In this document: positions 43,605 through 53,356 of the stretch, in pieces
How the letters are laid out: each line of letters opens with the position of its first letter
Numbering within the stretch: the stretch's first letter is position 1
NCBI RefSeq assembly: GCF_900155425.1
Contig: NZ_LT700191.1
Coordinates: 1 to 64,000, forward strand
Source of the DNA: Parabacteroides massiliensis
Lineage (GTDB): Bacteria > Bacteroidota > Bacteroidia > Bacteroidales > Tannerellaceae
Reading direction: 5' to 3'
Length of the DNA stretch: 64,000 nt
Notes under the pieces: generated by a model
Seen by the model: the letters and a program-made list of their open reading frames with translations, nothing else
Told to the model about the DNA's origin: nothing
The model's database searches: none
Made by a program: the position numbers and the translations under genes

Positions 43605-46148
43605 TCATCCGCATCTTGAAGCGCCACAATTGGTACAGATCAGGCATCCCTCTTGATAAACAAGTGTTTCATGTCCACAATTCGGGCATTTCTGTCCTTT
43701 TGCCTCCATACCATTCGGCAGATATTTCTTCAAAGCGCGTTCCACTCCGTTCTTCCAGGTGTTGATAGATTCGTTATTCAGTTCCATACCCTGGACCAGC
43801 TTAATCACCTGGTCGATCGGCATGCCGTAGCGTAAGACACCGGAGATCAGCTTGGCATAGTTCCAGAATTCCGGATTGAACTTGCCGTCCAAGCCTTCGA
43901 TCGTCATCTTATAGCCACGCTTGTTCTTAAACTGGAAGTCGTAATGTTTCTTACCGTCCTCATCGTAACTCTTGATAATGCTACCCTTCGATACGTTTTT
44001 CGGCAACATGATGCCTTCGTCGTCATCGGCAAGCCCGGTAAAGATTTCATACGGCCGTCCATTCAACAAACCGACAAATGCAATCCATTTCTCGCGGTTG
44101 TTCTGGAATTTCACCACATCGGCTTCCAGTTCGCGCGGACGGGTAGCCACGATAACCGGCGGCTGCATGCAATTGCAATCCTCTTTTTTCTTTTTCTTGT
44201 TATCCGTAGACAACAATACGCCAGAACGGGAACCGTCGCGATAGACCGTACAGCCTTTGCAACCACACTTCCAGGCTTCTACATACAGAGAGTTTACAAG
44301 TTCTTCCGTCACATCGGCCGGCAGGTTGATCGTCACACTGATGGAGTGGTCCACCCATTTCTGGATACGTCCCTGCATACGGACTTTCTGCAACCAGTCT
44401 ACGTCGTTCGACGTGGCCTTATAGTATGGAGACTTGGCTACCAATTCTTCTACTTCTTCCTGCGTATATTTCTTGGAAGCAGAGAAGCCGTTAGCCAGCA
44501 TCCAGGTTACAAACTTATGATGGAATACGATATATTCTTCGAAAGCATCACCGGTTTCGTCCACAAAGTCGACACGGGCCTCCGCATCGTTCGGGTTCAC
44601 CTTGCGGCGGCGGCGATATACAGGCAGGAATACAGGTTCGATGCCTGAAGTCGTCTGTGTCATCAAGCTGGTCGTTCCGGTCGGTGCGATTGTCAGACAG
44701 GCGATATTACGGCGGCCATATTTTACCATGTCGTCATACAGTTCCGGATCTGCTTCACGCAGACGGTTGATAAACGGGTTCTTCTCTTCACGCTTTGCAT
44801 CGTAAATATCGAATGCGCCACGTTCTTTCGCCATCTCCACAGATGAACGATAGGCGGCCAGCGCCAACATCTTCTGAACCTTTTCAGCAAAGTCCGTCGC
44901 CTCTTCCGTGCCGTAGCGCAATCCCAATGCTGCAATCATATCGCCTTCGGCAGTGATTCCCACACCGGTACGACGTCCCTGCAAAGTCTTTTTCTGGATC
45001 TTTTCCCACAGGTGGCGTTCGCTCTGTTTTACTTCCATCGACTCGGGGTCGGCATCTATCTTCTCCAGAATCTTTTCAATCTTTTCAGATTCCAGGTCGA
45101 TGATATCGTCCATGATACGTTGTGCCAAGATAACATGTTTCCGGAACAGGTCGAAATCAAAATAGGCCTCTTTCGTGAAAGGATTGACAACATACGAATA
45201 TAAGTTGATCGCCAACAGACGGCAGCTATCGTAGGGACACAAAGGGATCTCACCGCAAGGGTTGGTCGAAACCGTACGGAATCCGAGATCCGCATACGAA
45301 TCGGGCACCGACTCTCTCAGGATCGTATCCCAGAAAAGCACACCTGGCTCAGCCGACTTCCATGCATTATGAATGATTTTCTTCCAAAGTTCGGCCGCGT
45401 TGACCTCCTTCACATTGGTAGGATTAGGCGAGTCGATCGGATATTGTTGCCTATAAGGAGTCCCGTTAATTACCGCTTGCATAAAATTGTCATCGATCTT
45501 CACAGAAACATTGGCTCCTGTCACCTTTCCCTCCGTCATCTTGGCATCGATAAACGATTCCGAATCCGGATGTTTGATGGAAACGCTAAGCATCAAGGCT
45601 CCACGACGACCGTCTTGGGCCACTTCGCGGGTCGAATTCGAATAACGTTCCATAAAAGGAACCAAGCCTGTCGATGTCAATGCCGAGTTTTTGACAGGAG
45701 ATCCTTTCGGACGAATATGTGATAAATCGTGACCGACACCGCCACGACGCTTCATCAACTGCACTTGTTCCTCATCAATCCGGATAATCGCACCGTATGA
45801 ATCGGCATCTCCATCCAGTCCGATTACAAAACAGTTAGAGAGTGAAGCTATTTGAAAATCATTGCCAATTCCCGTCATCGGACTTCCTTGCGGCACGATA
45901 TAACGGAAATGATCAAACAGATTAAAAAGTTCCTCTTCCGACAACGGGTTCGGGTACTTCTTTTCTACACGAGCTATTTCACTTGCCAAACGATGATGCA
46001 TATCGACAGGAGATTTCTCATAGATATTTCCGAATGCATCCTTCAAGGCATACTTATTTACCCATACTTTTGCGGCCAATTCATCGCCGGTAAAGTAGTC
46101 CAGTGAAGCTTTAAACGCCTCATCGAAGGTGTAAGTTTTACGATTCAC
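43605..46148 (-). CDS. nrdJ: Class II (B12-dependent) ribonucleotide reductase
   Basis: An enzyme of about 847 residues making deoxyribonucleotides with adenosylcobalamin as radical source. Motifs: SNCFVIG (redox cysteine), NPCGEIPL (radical cysteine), IAPTGTTSLM, and the C-terminal GCKGCTVYRDGSRSGVL of the NrdJ group. The last 30 residues form a possible zinc ribbon (CPNCGHETLVYQEGCLICTNCG). The start is unsure: GTG at 46148 (VNRKTYTFDEAF) fits family similarity, TTG at 46175 would add nine residues. No cobalamin riboswitch is visible upstream. Confidence 0.92.
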   Translation of the reverse strand: MNRKTYTFDEAFKASLDYFTGDELAAKVWVNKYALKDAFGNIYEKSPVDMHHRLASEIARVEKKYPNPLSEEELFNLFDHFRYIVPQGSPMTGIGNDFQIASLSNCFVIGLDGDADSYGAIIRIDEEQVQLMKRRGGVGHDLSHIRPKGSPVKNSALTSTGLVPFMERYSNSTREVAQDGRRGALMLSVSIKHPDSESFIDAKMTEGKVTGANVSVKIDDNFMQAVINGTPYRQQYPIDSPNPTNVKEVNAAELWKKIIHNAWKSAEPGVLFWDTILRESVPDSYADLGFRTVSTNPCGEIPLCPYDSCRLLAINLYSYVVNPFTKEAYFDFDLFRKHVILAQRIMDDIIDLESEKIEKILEKIDADPESMEVKQSERHLWEKIQKKTLQGRRTGVGITAEGDMIAALGLRYGTEEATDFAEKVQKMLALAAYRSSVEMAKERGAFDIYDAKREEKNPFINRLREADPELYDDMVKYGRRNIACLTIAPTGTTSLMTQTTSGIEPVFLPVYRRRRKVNPNDAEARVDFVDETGDAFEEYIVFHHKFVTWMLANGFSASKKYTQEEVEELVAKSPYYKATSNDVDWLQKVRMQGRIQKWVDHSISVTINLPADVTEELVNSLYVEAWKCGCKGCTVYRDGSRSGVLLSTDNKKKKKEDCNCMQPPVIVATRPRELEADVVKFQNNREKWIAFVGLLNGRPYEIFTGLADDDEGIMLPKNVSKGSIIKSYDEDGKKHYDFQFKNKRGYKMTIEGLDGKFNPEFWNYAKLISGVLRYGMPIDQVIKLVQGMELNNESINTWKNGVERALKKYLPNGMEAKGQKCPNCGHETLVYQEGCLICTNCGASRCG

Positions 46149-46350
46149 GATTGTATTAAGTTTAATGACATGCAAGTTTAAGCATTGTTTATGGATTAGC
46201 CAAATTATTCAACAAAGAAAATATAGGCTGTTGACAAGTTTCCTCTTTCATCAACAAATTCCATTATTTATCAACATGTTATCTCTTCTCTTTCACCCGA
46301 AAAGTTTTCCAAAAAGAAAATCCGCCCGGCAACGAGATTTCCAAAAACAG

Positions 46351-46381
46351 AAAAAGGACGCAACCCGAAAGCGCATCCTTT
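46351..46381 (-). terminator. dnaA terminator
   Basis: On the minus strand AAAGGATGCG pairs with TGCGTCCTTT (two G-T pairs) and a T run follows, 21 bp after the dnaA stop. Confidence 0.8.
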
Positions 46382-46401
46382 CATATAAATATCGCATTAA
46401 A

Positions 46402-47790
46402 TCAGGCTTTGAGCAAAGCCTCGATCTCTTCTACCGAAGAACGGAAAGATTTATTCGTTTCGATCTGGTCCTTTACCGTCTTGCAGGCATGCAGGACAGT
46501 TGCATGATCGCGCTTCCCGACGATCTTCCCGATATGGGAAAAAGAACTGTCGGTGTACTTCTTCGCCAGATACATCGTAACCTGACGCGCCTGTACGATT
46601 TCCCGCTTGCGCGAGTTGGTCTGGATAGCAGCCAGCTCCAAGTTATAGTATTTACAGACTACATCCTGAATAGATTCGACAGACACCTGTTTCTTTTCCA
46701 GCTTTACGACACGGCTCACCACTTGTTTGGTCAGAGGCAGGTCGATCATCCGGTTGAACGCTGTCGAATAGGCCAGCAAGGAGGCTACGATACCTTCCAC
46801 GTCGCGTACGTTCTCCGTCACGTTGCTTGCAATAAAATTGAACACATCGTCCGGGATCACCACTCCATCATGACTGATCTTATTCTTCAGGATCTTCTTA
46901 CGCAAATCCAAATCAGGGCGCTCCAATTCTGCCGTCAACCCCCATTTCAAGCGGGTGAACAAACGTTCCTCCATCCCGTGCAAGTCTACAGGAGCCTTAT
47001 CGGAAGTCATGATCAACTGCTTACCTAACAAATGCAGATGATTGAATATATGGAAGAATGTATTCTGCGTCTTATCTTTTCCGATCAGTTCCTGGATATC
47101 ATCCAGGATCAGCACATCCACACCCTGATAGAAATACATGAAGTCGTTTGTCGTATTTCTCCGGATAGCCTCCGTATATTGTACGGTAAAGAGATGGGCC
47201 GATATATACAACACCTTCTTTTCCGGATGGATCTCCTGGATGCGATTACCGATTGCGTGGCACAAATGGGTTTTTCCCACACCGGATGCACCGTAAACAA
47301 ACATCGGATTATAGGTCTTTCCCGGTGTCTTAGCTATTTCCTCACTGGCAGAACGGACCAACCGGTTGCTTGTTCCTTCAAAATAATTATCGAAATTGTA
47401 TTTGGGGTTCAAGTGCGAATCCCAGTCCTGACGGGCTTTTGACTCGAACAGCGAAGGGATATCCGTGCTTTTCTTGCCGGTACGGGGAGCGTCATTACCG
47501 GTAGGTAAAGTAATCATGCCTTCTTCTTTCACCTTATCAACGACCTTGATACGATAGTTCAATATCGTACCCTGCCCTATCACACGATATAATGTAACTT
47601 TCAATACGTTCACATACTTCTCTTCCAGATACTCGTAAAAGAACTGGCTGGGAACCTGAATCGTAAACTTATTATCTTCGTATGATAACGGTATGATAGG
47701 TTTGAACCATGTGTTAAAAGCGGCCTCAGGGACGATGTCCTTAATGACTGCGAGGCATTTATTCCACAAAGTTTGATATTCAGTCTGCAT
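46402..47790 (-). CDS. dnaA: Chromosomal replication initiator DnaA
   Basis: A 462-residue AAA+ protein that opens the replication origin. Domain I (1-85) is followed by a short linker; AAA+ domain III has Walker A GASGVGKT (167-174) and Walker B VLILDDIQ; the domain IV DNA-binding helices end in GKRDHATVLHACKTV, the DnaA-box recognition signature. Complete. No dnaN or recF neighbour, as is usual in Bacteroidetes. I find no convincing origin in the upstream 380 bp. Confidence 0.97.
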   Translation of the reverse strand: MQTEYQTLWNKCLAVIKDIVPEAAFNTWFKPIIPLSYEDNKFTIQVPSQFFYEYLEEKYVNVLKVTLYRVIGQGTILNYRIKVVDKVKEEGMITLPTGNDAPRTGKKSTDIPSLFESKARQDWDSHLNPKYNFDNYFEGTSNRLVRSASEEIAKTPGKTYNPMFVYGASGVGKTHLCHAIGNRIQEIHPEKKVLYISAHLFTVQYTEAIRRNTTNDFMYFYQGVDVLILDDIQELIGKDKTQNTFFHIFNHLHLLGKQLIMTSDKAPVDLHGMEERLFTRLKWGLTAELERPDLDLRKKILKNKISHDGVVIPDDVFNFIASNVTENVRDVEGIVASLLAYSTAFNRMIDLPLTKQVVSRVVKLEKKQVSVESIQDVVCKYYNLELAAIQTNSRKREIVQARQVTMYLAKKYTDSSFSHIGKIVGKRDHATVLHACKTVKDQIETNKSFRSSVEEIEALLKA

Positions 47791-48037
47791 GATTTTTTAC
47801 TCTCCCAACTATACTTACAATTTCAATTTTTATTTTTTACGACTACAAAGTTTAGAAATTAATTCCGAAAAAAAAAGTATCATTTTGTTTGGAACTTTTG
47901 ATTGTTCAATATCCTGTTTATTGTCAGGTAGTTAATTCCAACAATCTGAATATCTTCATTTTAAAGTATCAGAACAACAGAAAACCTTTGTTTAAGAGCA
48001 TTCTTTAGCCTCTTGCTTTTTGGAGCGGCCGACTTCG

Positions 48038-48087
48038 AAAAAGGCCTTTTTACAGAGCTATATTTCTCTATCTAAAGGCCTTAGATA
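48038..48087. other. Two AAGGCCTT palindromes in the dnaA-MCE interval
   Basis: The 47791-48170 interval has no gene. It contains the palindromes AAAAAGGCCTTTTT (48038-48051) and TATCTAAAGGCCTTAGATA (48069-48087). The first may end MCE transcription on the minus strand; the rest is A/T rich and should contain the dnaA promoter, of which I see only a poor match. Confidence 0.45.
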
Positions 48088-48170
48088 AGTCTATCTTATG
48101 TATTTTATACCTTTTCGTTTAATTGGAATAATTCTAAATAAGCTATTTGCGCAAGAAATCTTATGCTATC

Positions 48171-49055
48171 TTAAAATACAGAAAAATGCACATATCTTTT
48201 CGGGTTCTGTCTCAAATCGAGCAAAAGCTTGGAGGCATTGTCCGCCGTACTGTTCAGATTATCATAAAGGGCACGCTCGTTCAGCAAAAGTCCCATGCTG
48301 TTATCCTTAGAGTTCAGCTTACGCGTCATCTGCTCCACGTTGTCCAACGTCGCATTCACCACATTCACGGTCGTTGCCAGATCCAGTTTTTTCAAATCCG
48401 TGCTGACATCGGCAAAGTTTCCGGTAATGACTTTCAGGTCGCTCATAATGCCCGGCACATCTTTGCTCAACATCTGATTGAGCTGGCGTGAAGAAACGGC
48501 CAGGCTATTGGTCGTCGCTTCTATATTGTTCAGCGACTGAGCCAATGCCGGATGATTTACCAGTGTTTGCAAACCTCCCAGGATCGAATCGATTTTGGGC
48601 AAAAGCAGTTCCACTTGCGGAAGAATATTTTCCTGCACGGATTGCATCATATCCGATTCCATCCGTCCCTCGATCGTATCGCCGGGTTTCAGATAATCGT
48701 CCACATATTTGTTCAGATGGATATGCAATTCCCCACCACCAAGAAAACTGTTCACGATCGTAATATAACTGCCTTTATTTATCTTCATATGATCTTCCAG
48801 ACTGATATCAATCGAGATCTTATCGACAGCATCATAGTCATAAATGATCTCACGCACCAGCCCGACCTTAAAACCTTCTACAAATACAGGACTCGAAACC
48901 GTCACTCCCTTCACGTTCGTACAAGCCACAACATAATGGTTCGTCGGTTTAAACAGATTGATTCCTTTCAAGTAATTAATTCCTAAATATAGCAATGCCA
49001 GACTGACGATAGACACAAGTCCGATCTTTGCTTCTTTGGTGAATACATTTTTCAT
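48171..49055 (-). CDS. MCE/MlaD-family lipid transport protein
   Basis: A 294-residue protein with one N-terminal membrane helix (about 10-30) and one MCE domain (about 38-115; TNVKGVTVSSPVFVEGFKVGLV), then a helical C-terminal region. MlaD proteins form hexameric rings in the periplasm that carry phospholipids between membranes with an MlaFEB ABC complex. No mlaE/mlaF genes are adjacent. It follows the amidase gene by 32 bp. Confidence 0.9.
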   Translation of the reverse strand: MKNVFTKEAKIGLVSIVSLALLYLGINYLKGINLFKPTNHYVVACTNVKGVTVSSPVFVEGFKVGLVREIIYDYDAVDKISIDISLEDHMKINKGSYITIVNSFLGGGELHIHLNKYVDDYLKPGDTIEGRMESDMMQSVQENILPQVELLLPKIDSILGGLQTLVNHPALAQSLNNIEATTNSLAVSSRQLNQMLSKDVPGIMSDLKVITGNFADVSTDLKKLDLATTVNVVNATLDNVEQMTRKLNSKDNSMGLLLNERALYDNLNSTADNASKLLLDLRQNPKRYVHFSVF

Positions 49056-49087
49056 TTCTTCTCTGTATATAATAATTTCTGTTACTA

Positions 49088-50302
49088 CTAATATTTCACT
49101 TTCTTTCCATCCTTAAAGGCAACAATAAAAGCATCTTTAAAATCTTTCGCAACCTGCCGGCGCAACCTACGGATAGAGTCGAAGCTCGTCGTTTCGCCAT
49201 ACGTGTACTTATAAACACCTTTCTCTATGAAGAAATCGACATTCTTATATCCTTTAAACAATTTAGAACCGGAAGAAAGTTTTTTATCCGATGTAAGTAT
49301 TTGTATTTTATAAACCGTTTGCCCCTTTTTAGCCTGCGCGCCCTGCTTTGCCGAGGCTACCGGCTTGGACGTACGACTCCGGCTGGCATTCCCGGCTTCG
49401 TTCTTTAGGCGAATATACTCTTCACTTCCGGGAGGCGCCGGTATGGACCGATCATCATCATCCTCATCGGCATTGTCCGCGACTTCCAATATGGGAGCGG
49501 CACTTGCATTACCCGCCAACGCTCCGCGCTTGCGGTCATATTCCCACTTATATTTAGTAAAGGCATTGTAAATAGCGGTTGCCAGTTTATTTTGCCCATC
49601 CTTGGTTTTCATGAAACGCTCTTCCGCCGGATTCGAAATATACCCCAATTCCACAAGTATGCTCGGCATGCTCGTCTTGCGCAAAACCAGGAATCCAGCC
49701 TGCCGTACTCCCCTGTTGTTGCGTTTGAGGGAAGTAAAGCATTTCTGCACTTCCGAAGCCAGGCTGATGCTCTGCTCCATGTGCTTATTCTGCATAAATT
49801 CGAAAATAATATATGATTCGGAAGAAGTCGGATCGAAACCTTCGTATTTCTGCAGATAATTATCTTCCAAAAGGATTGCCGAATTCTCGCGCATGGCTAC
49901 TTCCAGGTTCTCGTCCGTACGAGCCAAACCCAACGTATAGGTCTCCGTTCCTGCAGCCGAACTGCCCCGCTTCACCGCATTCGTATGAATGGAGATAAAC
50001 AAGTCCGCCTTATTCCGGTTGGCGATGTTCGCCCGTTCGTCCAATTCGATAAAGACATCCGTTTTGCGCGTATAAATAACTTTCACATCATTGTGCTTTT
50101 CCGATATCAGACTGCCGAGCCTGAGAGCCACCGCCAGATTAATAGCCTTTTCATTGATGGACGAACCACGCGCACCGGGATCTTTTCCCCCATGCCCGGC
50201 ATCGATCACCACCGTAAATGTCTTTTCCTTTGCCTGCAACACAGGCAAAACAAAAAACAGAGCCATTGCCAAATTGATATATAGAAAAGCTTTTTTTGCC
50301 AC
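49088..50302 (-). CDS. N-acetylmuramoyl-L-alanine amidase with C-terminal SPOR-like domain
   Basis: A 404-residue exported cell-wall hydrolase that cuts the bond between muramic acid and the stem peptide, usually at the septum. Signal peptide about 1-27; Amidase_3 domain (about 30-250) with VIDAGHGGKDPG, SINEKAINL, FISIHTNA and LVELGYISNP supplying the zinc ligands and catalytic Glu; linker; C-terminal SPOR-like domain (YKIQILTS...) for septal glycan. The start is taken as GTG at 50302, because a -7 box at 50329-50336 rules out the longer frame from 50386. Confidence 0.9.
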   Translation of the reverse strand: MAKKAFLYINLAMALFFVLPVLQAKEKTFTVVIDAGHGGKDPGARGSSINEKAINLAVALRLGSLISEKHNDVKVIYTRKTDVFIELDERANIANRNKADLFISIHTNAVKRGSSAAGTETYTLGLARTDENLEVAMRENSAILLEDNYLQKYEGFDPTSSESYIIFEFMQNKHMEQSISLASEVQKCFTSLKRNNRGVRQAGFLVLRKTSMPSILVELGYISNPAEERFMKTKDGQNKLATAIYNAFTKYKWEYDRKRGALAGNASAAPILEVADNADEDDDDRSIPAPPGSEEYIRLKNEAGNASRSRTSKPVASAKQGAQAKKGQTVYKIQILTSDKKLSSGSKLFKGYKNVDFFIEKGVYKYTYGETTSFDSIRRLRRQVAKDFKDAFIVAFKDGKKVKY

Positions 50303-50328
50303 TTTAAAATACTCTTGCAAATTCGGGA

Positions 50329-50336
50329 CAAATGTA
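50329..50336 (-). promoter_or_regulatory. Amidase promoter (-7 element)
   Basis: TACATTTG on the minus strand. A start site about 5-8 bp downstream leaves a leader of about 20 nt to the GTG at 50302. Confidence 0.5.
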
Positions 50337-50376
50337 ATGCTTTTTAATGAGTTAAACTGGGCTGATCTGAAATAAA

Positions 50377-50408
50377 AAAAGGGCAATTCGCAAGGAATCG
50401 CCCTTTTT
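50377..50408 (-). terminator. Terminator of the rpsF-rpsR-rplI operon
   Basis: On the minus strand AAAAAGGGCGATTCC pairs with GGGCAATTCG's complementary arm, then a T run follows, 24 bp after the rplI stop. Confidence 0.8.
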
Positions 50409-50431
50409 ATTTATATATCCTCTGTATGGGA

Positions 50432-50875
50432 TTACTCAGAAACTACTTCGAAAGGAATTTCCACCGATACTTCTTTGTGAAGTTTCAGGACAGCCTTGTA
50501 ATTACCAACTTCCTTAACGGATTCCTTGATATAGATAATCTTACGATCTACATCGAAACCGGCTTTTGCCAACGCATCAGCAACCTGGATGTTCGTTACA
50601 GAACCGAAGATTGTACCTGTAGAGCTTGTCTTGGCACCGATTGTCAGGGCAACGCCTTCCAACTTAGCAGCCAATGCCTGAGCATCTTCTTTGATCTTAG
50701 CCAACTTGTGAGCACGCTGTTTCAAGTTCTCAGCCAACACTTTCTTGGCAGACTCAGATGCGATAACTGCTTTGCCCGTGGGGATTAGAAAGTTACGTCC
50801 GTAACCGTCTTTAACTGTTACGACATCGTCCTTGTAACCTAAATTGGCTACGTCTTCTTTCAAAATAACTTGCAT
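50432..50875 (-). CDS. rplI: 50S ribosomal protein L9
   Basis: A 147-residue ribosomal protein with the L9 signature [17 protein letters not shown] in the N-terminal domain, a long connecting helix and a C-terminal RNA-binding domain. Last gene of the S6-S18-L9 operon. Confidence 0.97.
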   Translation of the reverse strand: MQVILKEDVANLGYKDDVVTVKDGYGRNFLIPTGKAVIASESAKKVLAENLKQRAHKLAKIKEDAQALAAKLEGVALTIGAKTSSTGTIFGSVTNIQVADALAKAGFDVDRKIIYIKESVKEVGNYKAVLKLHKEVSVEIPFEVVSE

Positions 50876-50896
50876 ATTCTGTCTCCTCTCTTTTTA

Positions 50897-51166
50897 TTAT
50901 TTCATTAAATCGGTTACATAAGGAAGCAACGCCAAATGACGAGCTCTTTTAACAGCCTGAGCGATACGACGCTGGAACTTCAAAGAAGTACCTGTGATAC
51001 GACGCGGAAGAATCTTACCCTGTTCGTTCAGGAATTTCTTCAAGAATTCAGGATCTTTGTAATCGATATACTTGATACCGTTCTTTTTGAAACGGCAATA
51101 TTTTTTCTTTTTAACGTCTACTGAAGGCGGAGTCAAATATCTGATTTCTGATTGAGTTGCTGCCAT
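50897..51166 (-). CDS. rpsR: 30S ribosomal protein S18
   Basis: An 89-residue ribosomal protein with the S18 core [48 protein letters not shown]. It pairs with S6 in the 30S platform. It lies two bases after rpsF and 21 before rplI. Confidence 0.97.
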   Translation of the reverse strand: MAATQSEIRYLTPPSVDVKKKKYCRFKKNGIKYIDYKDPEFLKKFLNEQGKILPRRITGTSLKFQRRIAQAVKRARHLALLPYVTDLMK

Positions 51167-51168
51167 GA

Positions 51169-51522
51169 TTAATTCTCCTTTACTGTTTCTTTAGATGATT
51201 TCAAACTTCTTCTCTTTGCTGCATATTCTGCTGCATATTTGTCCTGGCGGAAAGTCAGGAAGCGAATCACACGTTCGTCACGACGGAAGTTAACTTCCAG
51301 CGTAGCGATTGTTTCCGGATTTGCTTTGAATTCAACCAACTGGTAGAAGCCTGTTGTTTTCTTGTCGATAGGATAAGCTAATTTGCGCAAACCCCAATTC
51401 TCTTCGTTCACGATTTCAGCACCCTGTTCTTTCAGGATATTCGTGAATTTCTCTACCGCTTCCTTCATCTGAGCGTCAGACAAAACGGGAGTCAAAATGA
51501 AAACGGTTTCGTAATTGTTCAT
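51169..51522 (-). CDS. rpsF: 30S ribosomal protein S6
   Basis: A 117-residue ribosomal protein beginning [16 protein letters not shown], with the S6 motif [11 protein letters not shown]. The ATG at 51522 is right because the -7 promoter box lies at 51566-51573 and the longer frame starts above it. The leader is only about 40 nt, and I do not see the S6:S18 RNA motif in it. Confidence 0.97.
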   Translation of the reverse strand: MNNYETVFILTPVLSDAQMKEAVEKFTNILKEQGAEIVNEENWGLRKLAYPIDKKTTGFYQLVEFKANPETIATLEVNFRRDERVIRFLTFRQDKYAAEYAAKRRSLKSSKETVKEN

Positions 51523-51565
51523 AAAACGCTGTTTTGTATTGTTATTACTAATATTTTTTGCGGTG

Positions 51566-51596
51566 CAAAGGTAAGAATTATTTTCAAACTGACAAA
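51566..51596 (-). promoter_or_regulatory. rpsF operon promoter
   Basis: TTTG (51593-51596), exactly 19 bp, TACCTTTG (51566-51573) on the minus strand: a perfect consensus, identical in layout to rRNA-type P1 at 66-96. Confidence 0.8.
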
Positions 51597-51675
51597 TCAA
51601 ACTTTATTATTCTTTGTACAGAATGTGGATAAACCATGATTCCTCCTTTCCATATTCTCTGCACTTACCAGTATC

Positions 51676-53202
51676 TTAATAGTTTGTCACCTTGCCGGTT
51701 TCCCTTTTCAAAGCTTCAAACCGCATCATCATCTGGCGGAGACGCCGCGGCTCCTTAGTCGCCAAGTTATTCTGCTGACCGACATCTTCCTTCACATTAT
51801 AGAGCTGATAACAATTACCCATACCGGTAAAAGAAGAGCCTTCGTCATTCTTATAATAACTGGGATAAGGCGGGATCATAACCCAGTCGCCCTGGCGGAA
51901 TGCGTAGTTAAACATACCTTCGATCACCAATTCTTCACGTCCCTGGCTGCTTTGCCCCAAAAAGACAGGCAATGTATTCTGGCTATCTGTCTTGTCCGCA
52001 TAAGTCTGCCCGGTCAAAGCTGCCAACGATGCCAACAAGTCCATCTGGCAAACAAACGCGTCCGACACACCGGGTTTCACGTTCTTCGGCCAACGAAGCA
52101 TGAACGGAACACAAGTGCCACCGTCATACAGACTGGTCTTTCCTCCTCTGAGTGGCCCTGCCATCTTATGATTACCGACCAACTCCACAGCTTGATCCTG
52201 ATAGCCGTCATCCAAGACCGGGCCATTGTCGCTGGTCAGGATGACCAACGTATTCTCGGCCAGCCCCAACCGGTCCATCTCTTTCAAAAACTCATCCACG
52301 CACCAATCTGCTTCTAAAATGACATCACCTCGCGGTCCCATACCGGACTTGCCGACAAAACGTTCGTTCGGGACACGCGGCACATGTGGCTGGTGCAAAC
52401 CGTAATACAAGAAAAACGGCTTATCTTTGTTCTCTCGCATGAATTTTTTTGCCTTTTCGAGAAACAATCCGGCCATATCTTCATCCTTCCATTGCGCCGC
52501 CTTTCCTCCTTTCTGGAAACCGATACGCGGTACGCCGTTCACGATGGAATCGGCATGTCCGACACTGGGATGCATACGCAACAATTCCGGGTTATCCTTA
52601 CCGGTAGGCTCGCCATCGAAGTTTTTCCGATAATTGACATACAAAGGATCGGCCGGATCCAACCCTACCCCGACTCCGTTTTCAATAAAAATACAAGGGA
52701 CACGGTCATTTGTCGCAGCCTGGATAAAAGAATAATCATACCCGACCTCTTTAGCTCCCGGAGAAACGGTATCATTCCAATCCACTGCTCCGTCTCCCAA
52801 TCCTAAATGCCATTTTCCGACAGTCCCGGTCACATAGCCTGCTTTCTTCATCACTTTGGGCAACGTGATTTGTTGCCGGTCGATAATCAAAGCCGCATTT
52901 CCGGGTAATATTTTTGCATCTTTATTCGTCCACGGATACAAGCCGGTCAAAAGAGAATAACGGCTTGGAGTCGAAGTGGCAGCAGTACAATACCCTTGCG
53001 TAAAGCGAATTCCCTCGTTCGCCACCCGGTCCATCCCCGGAGTCTTGATCGCAGAAGCGCCATAACAACTCAAGTCGCCATACCCCAAATCATCGGCAAC
53101 GATAATCACAATGTTCGGTTGTTTCACATCAGCCTGTGCGAAAGCCATCGCCGGCAATGCCCCGGCAATGGCTCCCCATCTCTTAAATACTCGATGTTTC
53201 AT
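51676..53202 (-). CDS. Ser-type sulfatase (arylsulfatase family S1)
   Basis: A 508-residue exported sulfatase with a signal peptide (about 1-23). The maturation motif is S78-T-P-S-R (counted from the TTG one codon earlier), followed by YSLLTG, so the residue converted to formylglycine is Ser. Such enzymes need the radical-SAM anaerobic maturase anSME, which is not in the window. Other metal-site residues (VADDLGYGD, KWHLG, LTSDNGP) are intact. It lies downstream of the SusC/D-phosphoesterase operon but 154 bp away, so membership is uncertain. It probably removes sulfate from host or algal glycans. Confidence 0.92.
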   Translation of the reverse strand: MKHRVFKRWGAIAGALPAMAFAQADVKQPNIVIIVADDLGYGDLSCYGASAIKTPGMDRVANEGIRFTQGYCTAATSTPSRYSLLTGLYPWTNKDAKILPGNAALIIDRQQITLPKVMKKAGYVTGTVGKWHLGLGDGAVDWNDTVSPGAKEVGYDYSFIQAATNDRVPCIFIENGVGVGLDPADPLYVNYRKNFDGEPTGKDNPELLRMHPSVGHADSIVNGVPRIGFQKGGKAAQWKDEDMAGLFLEKAKKFMRENKDKPFFLYYGLHQPHVPRVPNERFVGKSGMGPRGDVILEADWCVDEFLKEMDRLGLAENTLVILTSDNGPVLDDGYQDQAVELVGNHKMAGPLRGGKTSLYDGGTCVPFMLRWPKNVKPGVSDAFVCQMDLLASLAALTGQTYADKTDSQNTLPVFLGQSSQGREELVIEGMFNYAFRQGDWVMIPPYPSYYKNDEGSSFTGMGNCYQLYNVKEDVGQQNNLATKEPRRLRQMMMRFEALKRETGKVTNY

Positions 53203-53356
53203 CAAATAAAATCAAATTATCAGTTTCAATATCATTCCTGTTTTATCTTCTATCGTTACAAATGTACAAAAATCAATGCGAAAATAATCGATTTTTCAGA
53301 TCAACATGATATAAGATTGTTACTGAATAAAACTCGATTTTATAGAACTATCAGAA

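Noticed and set aside
46176-46401. Cobalamin riboswitch upstream of nrdJ
   Set aside because: I looked for the B12 box and long leader expected for a B12-dependent enzyme and found neither.
47791-48170. Chromosome origin upstream of dnaA
   Set aside because: A/T rich but without DnaA boxes (TTATCCACA); the only exact boxes in the window are single ones at about 51625 and 54475 in unrelated places.
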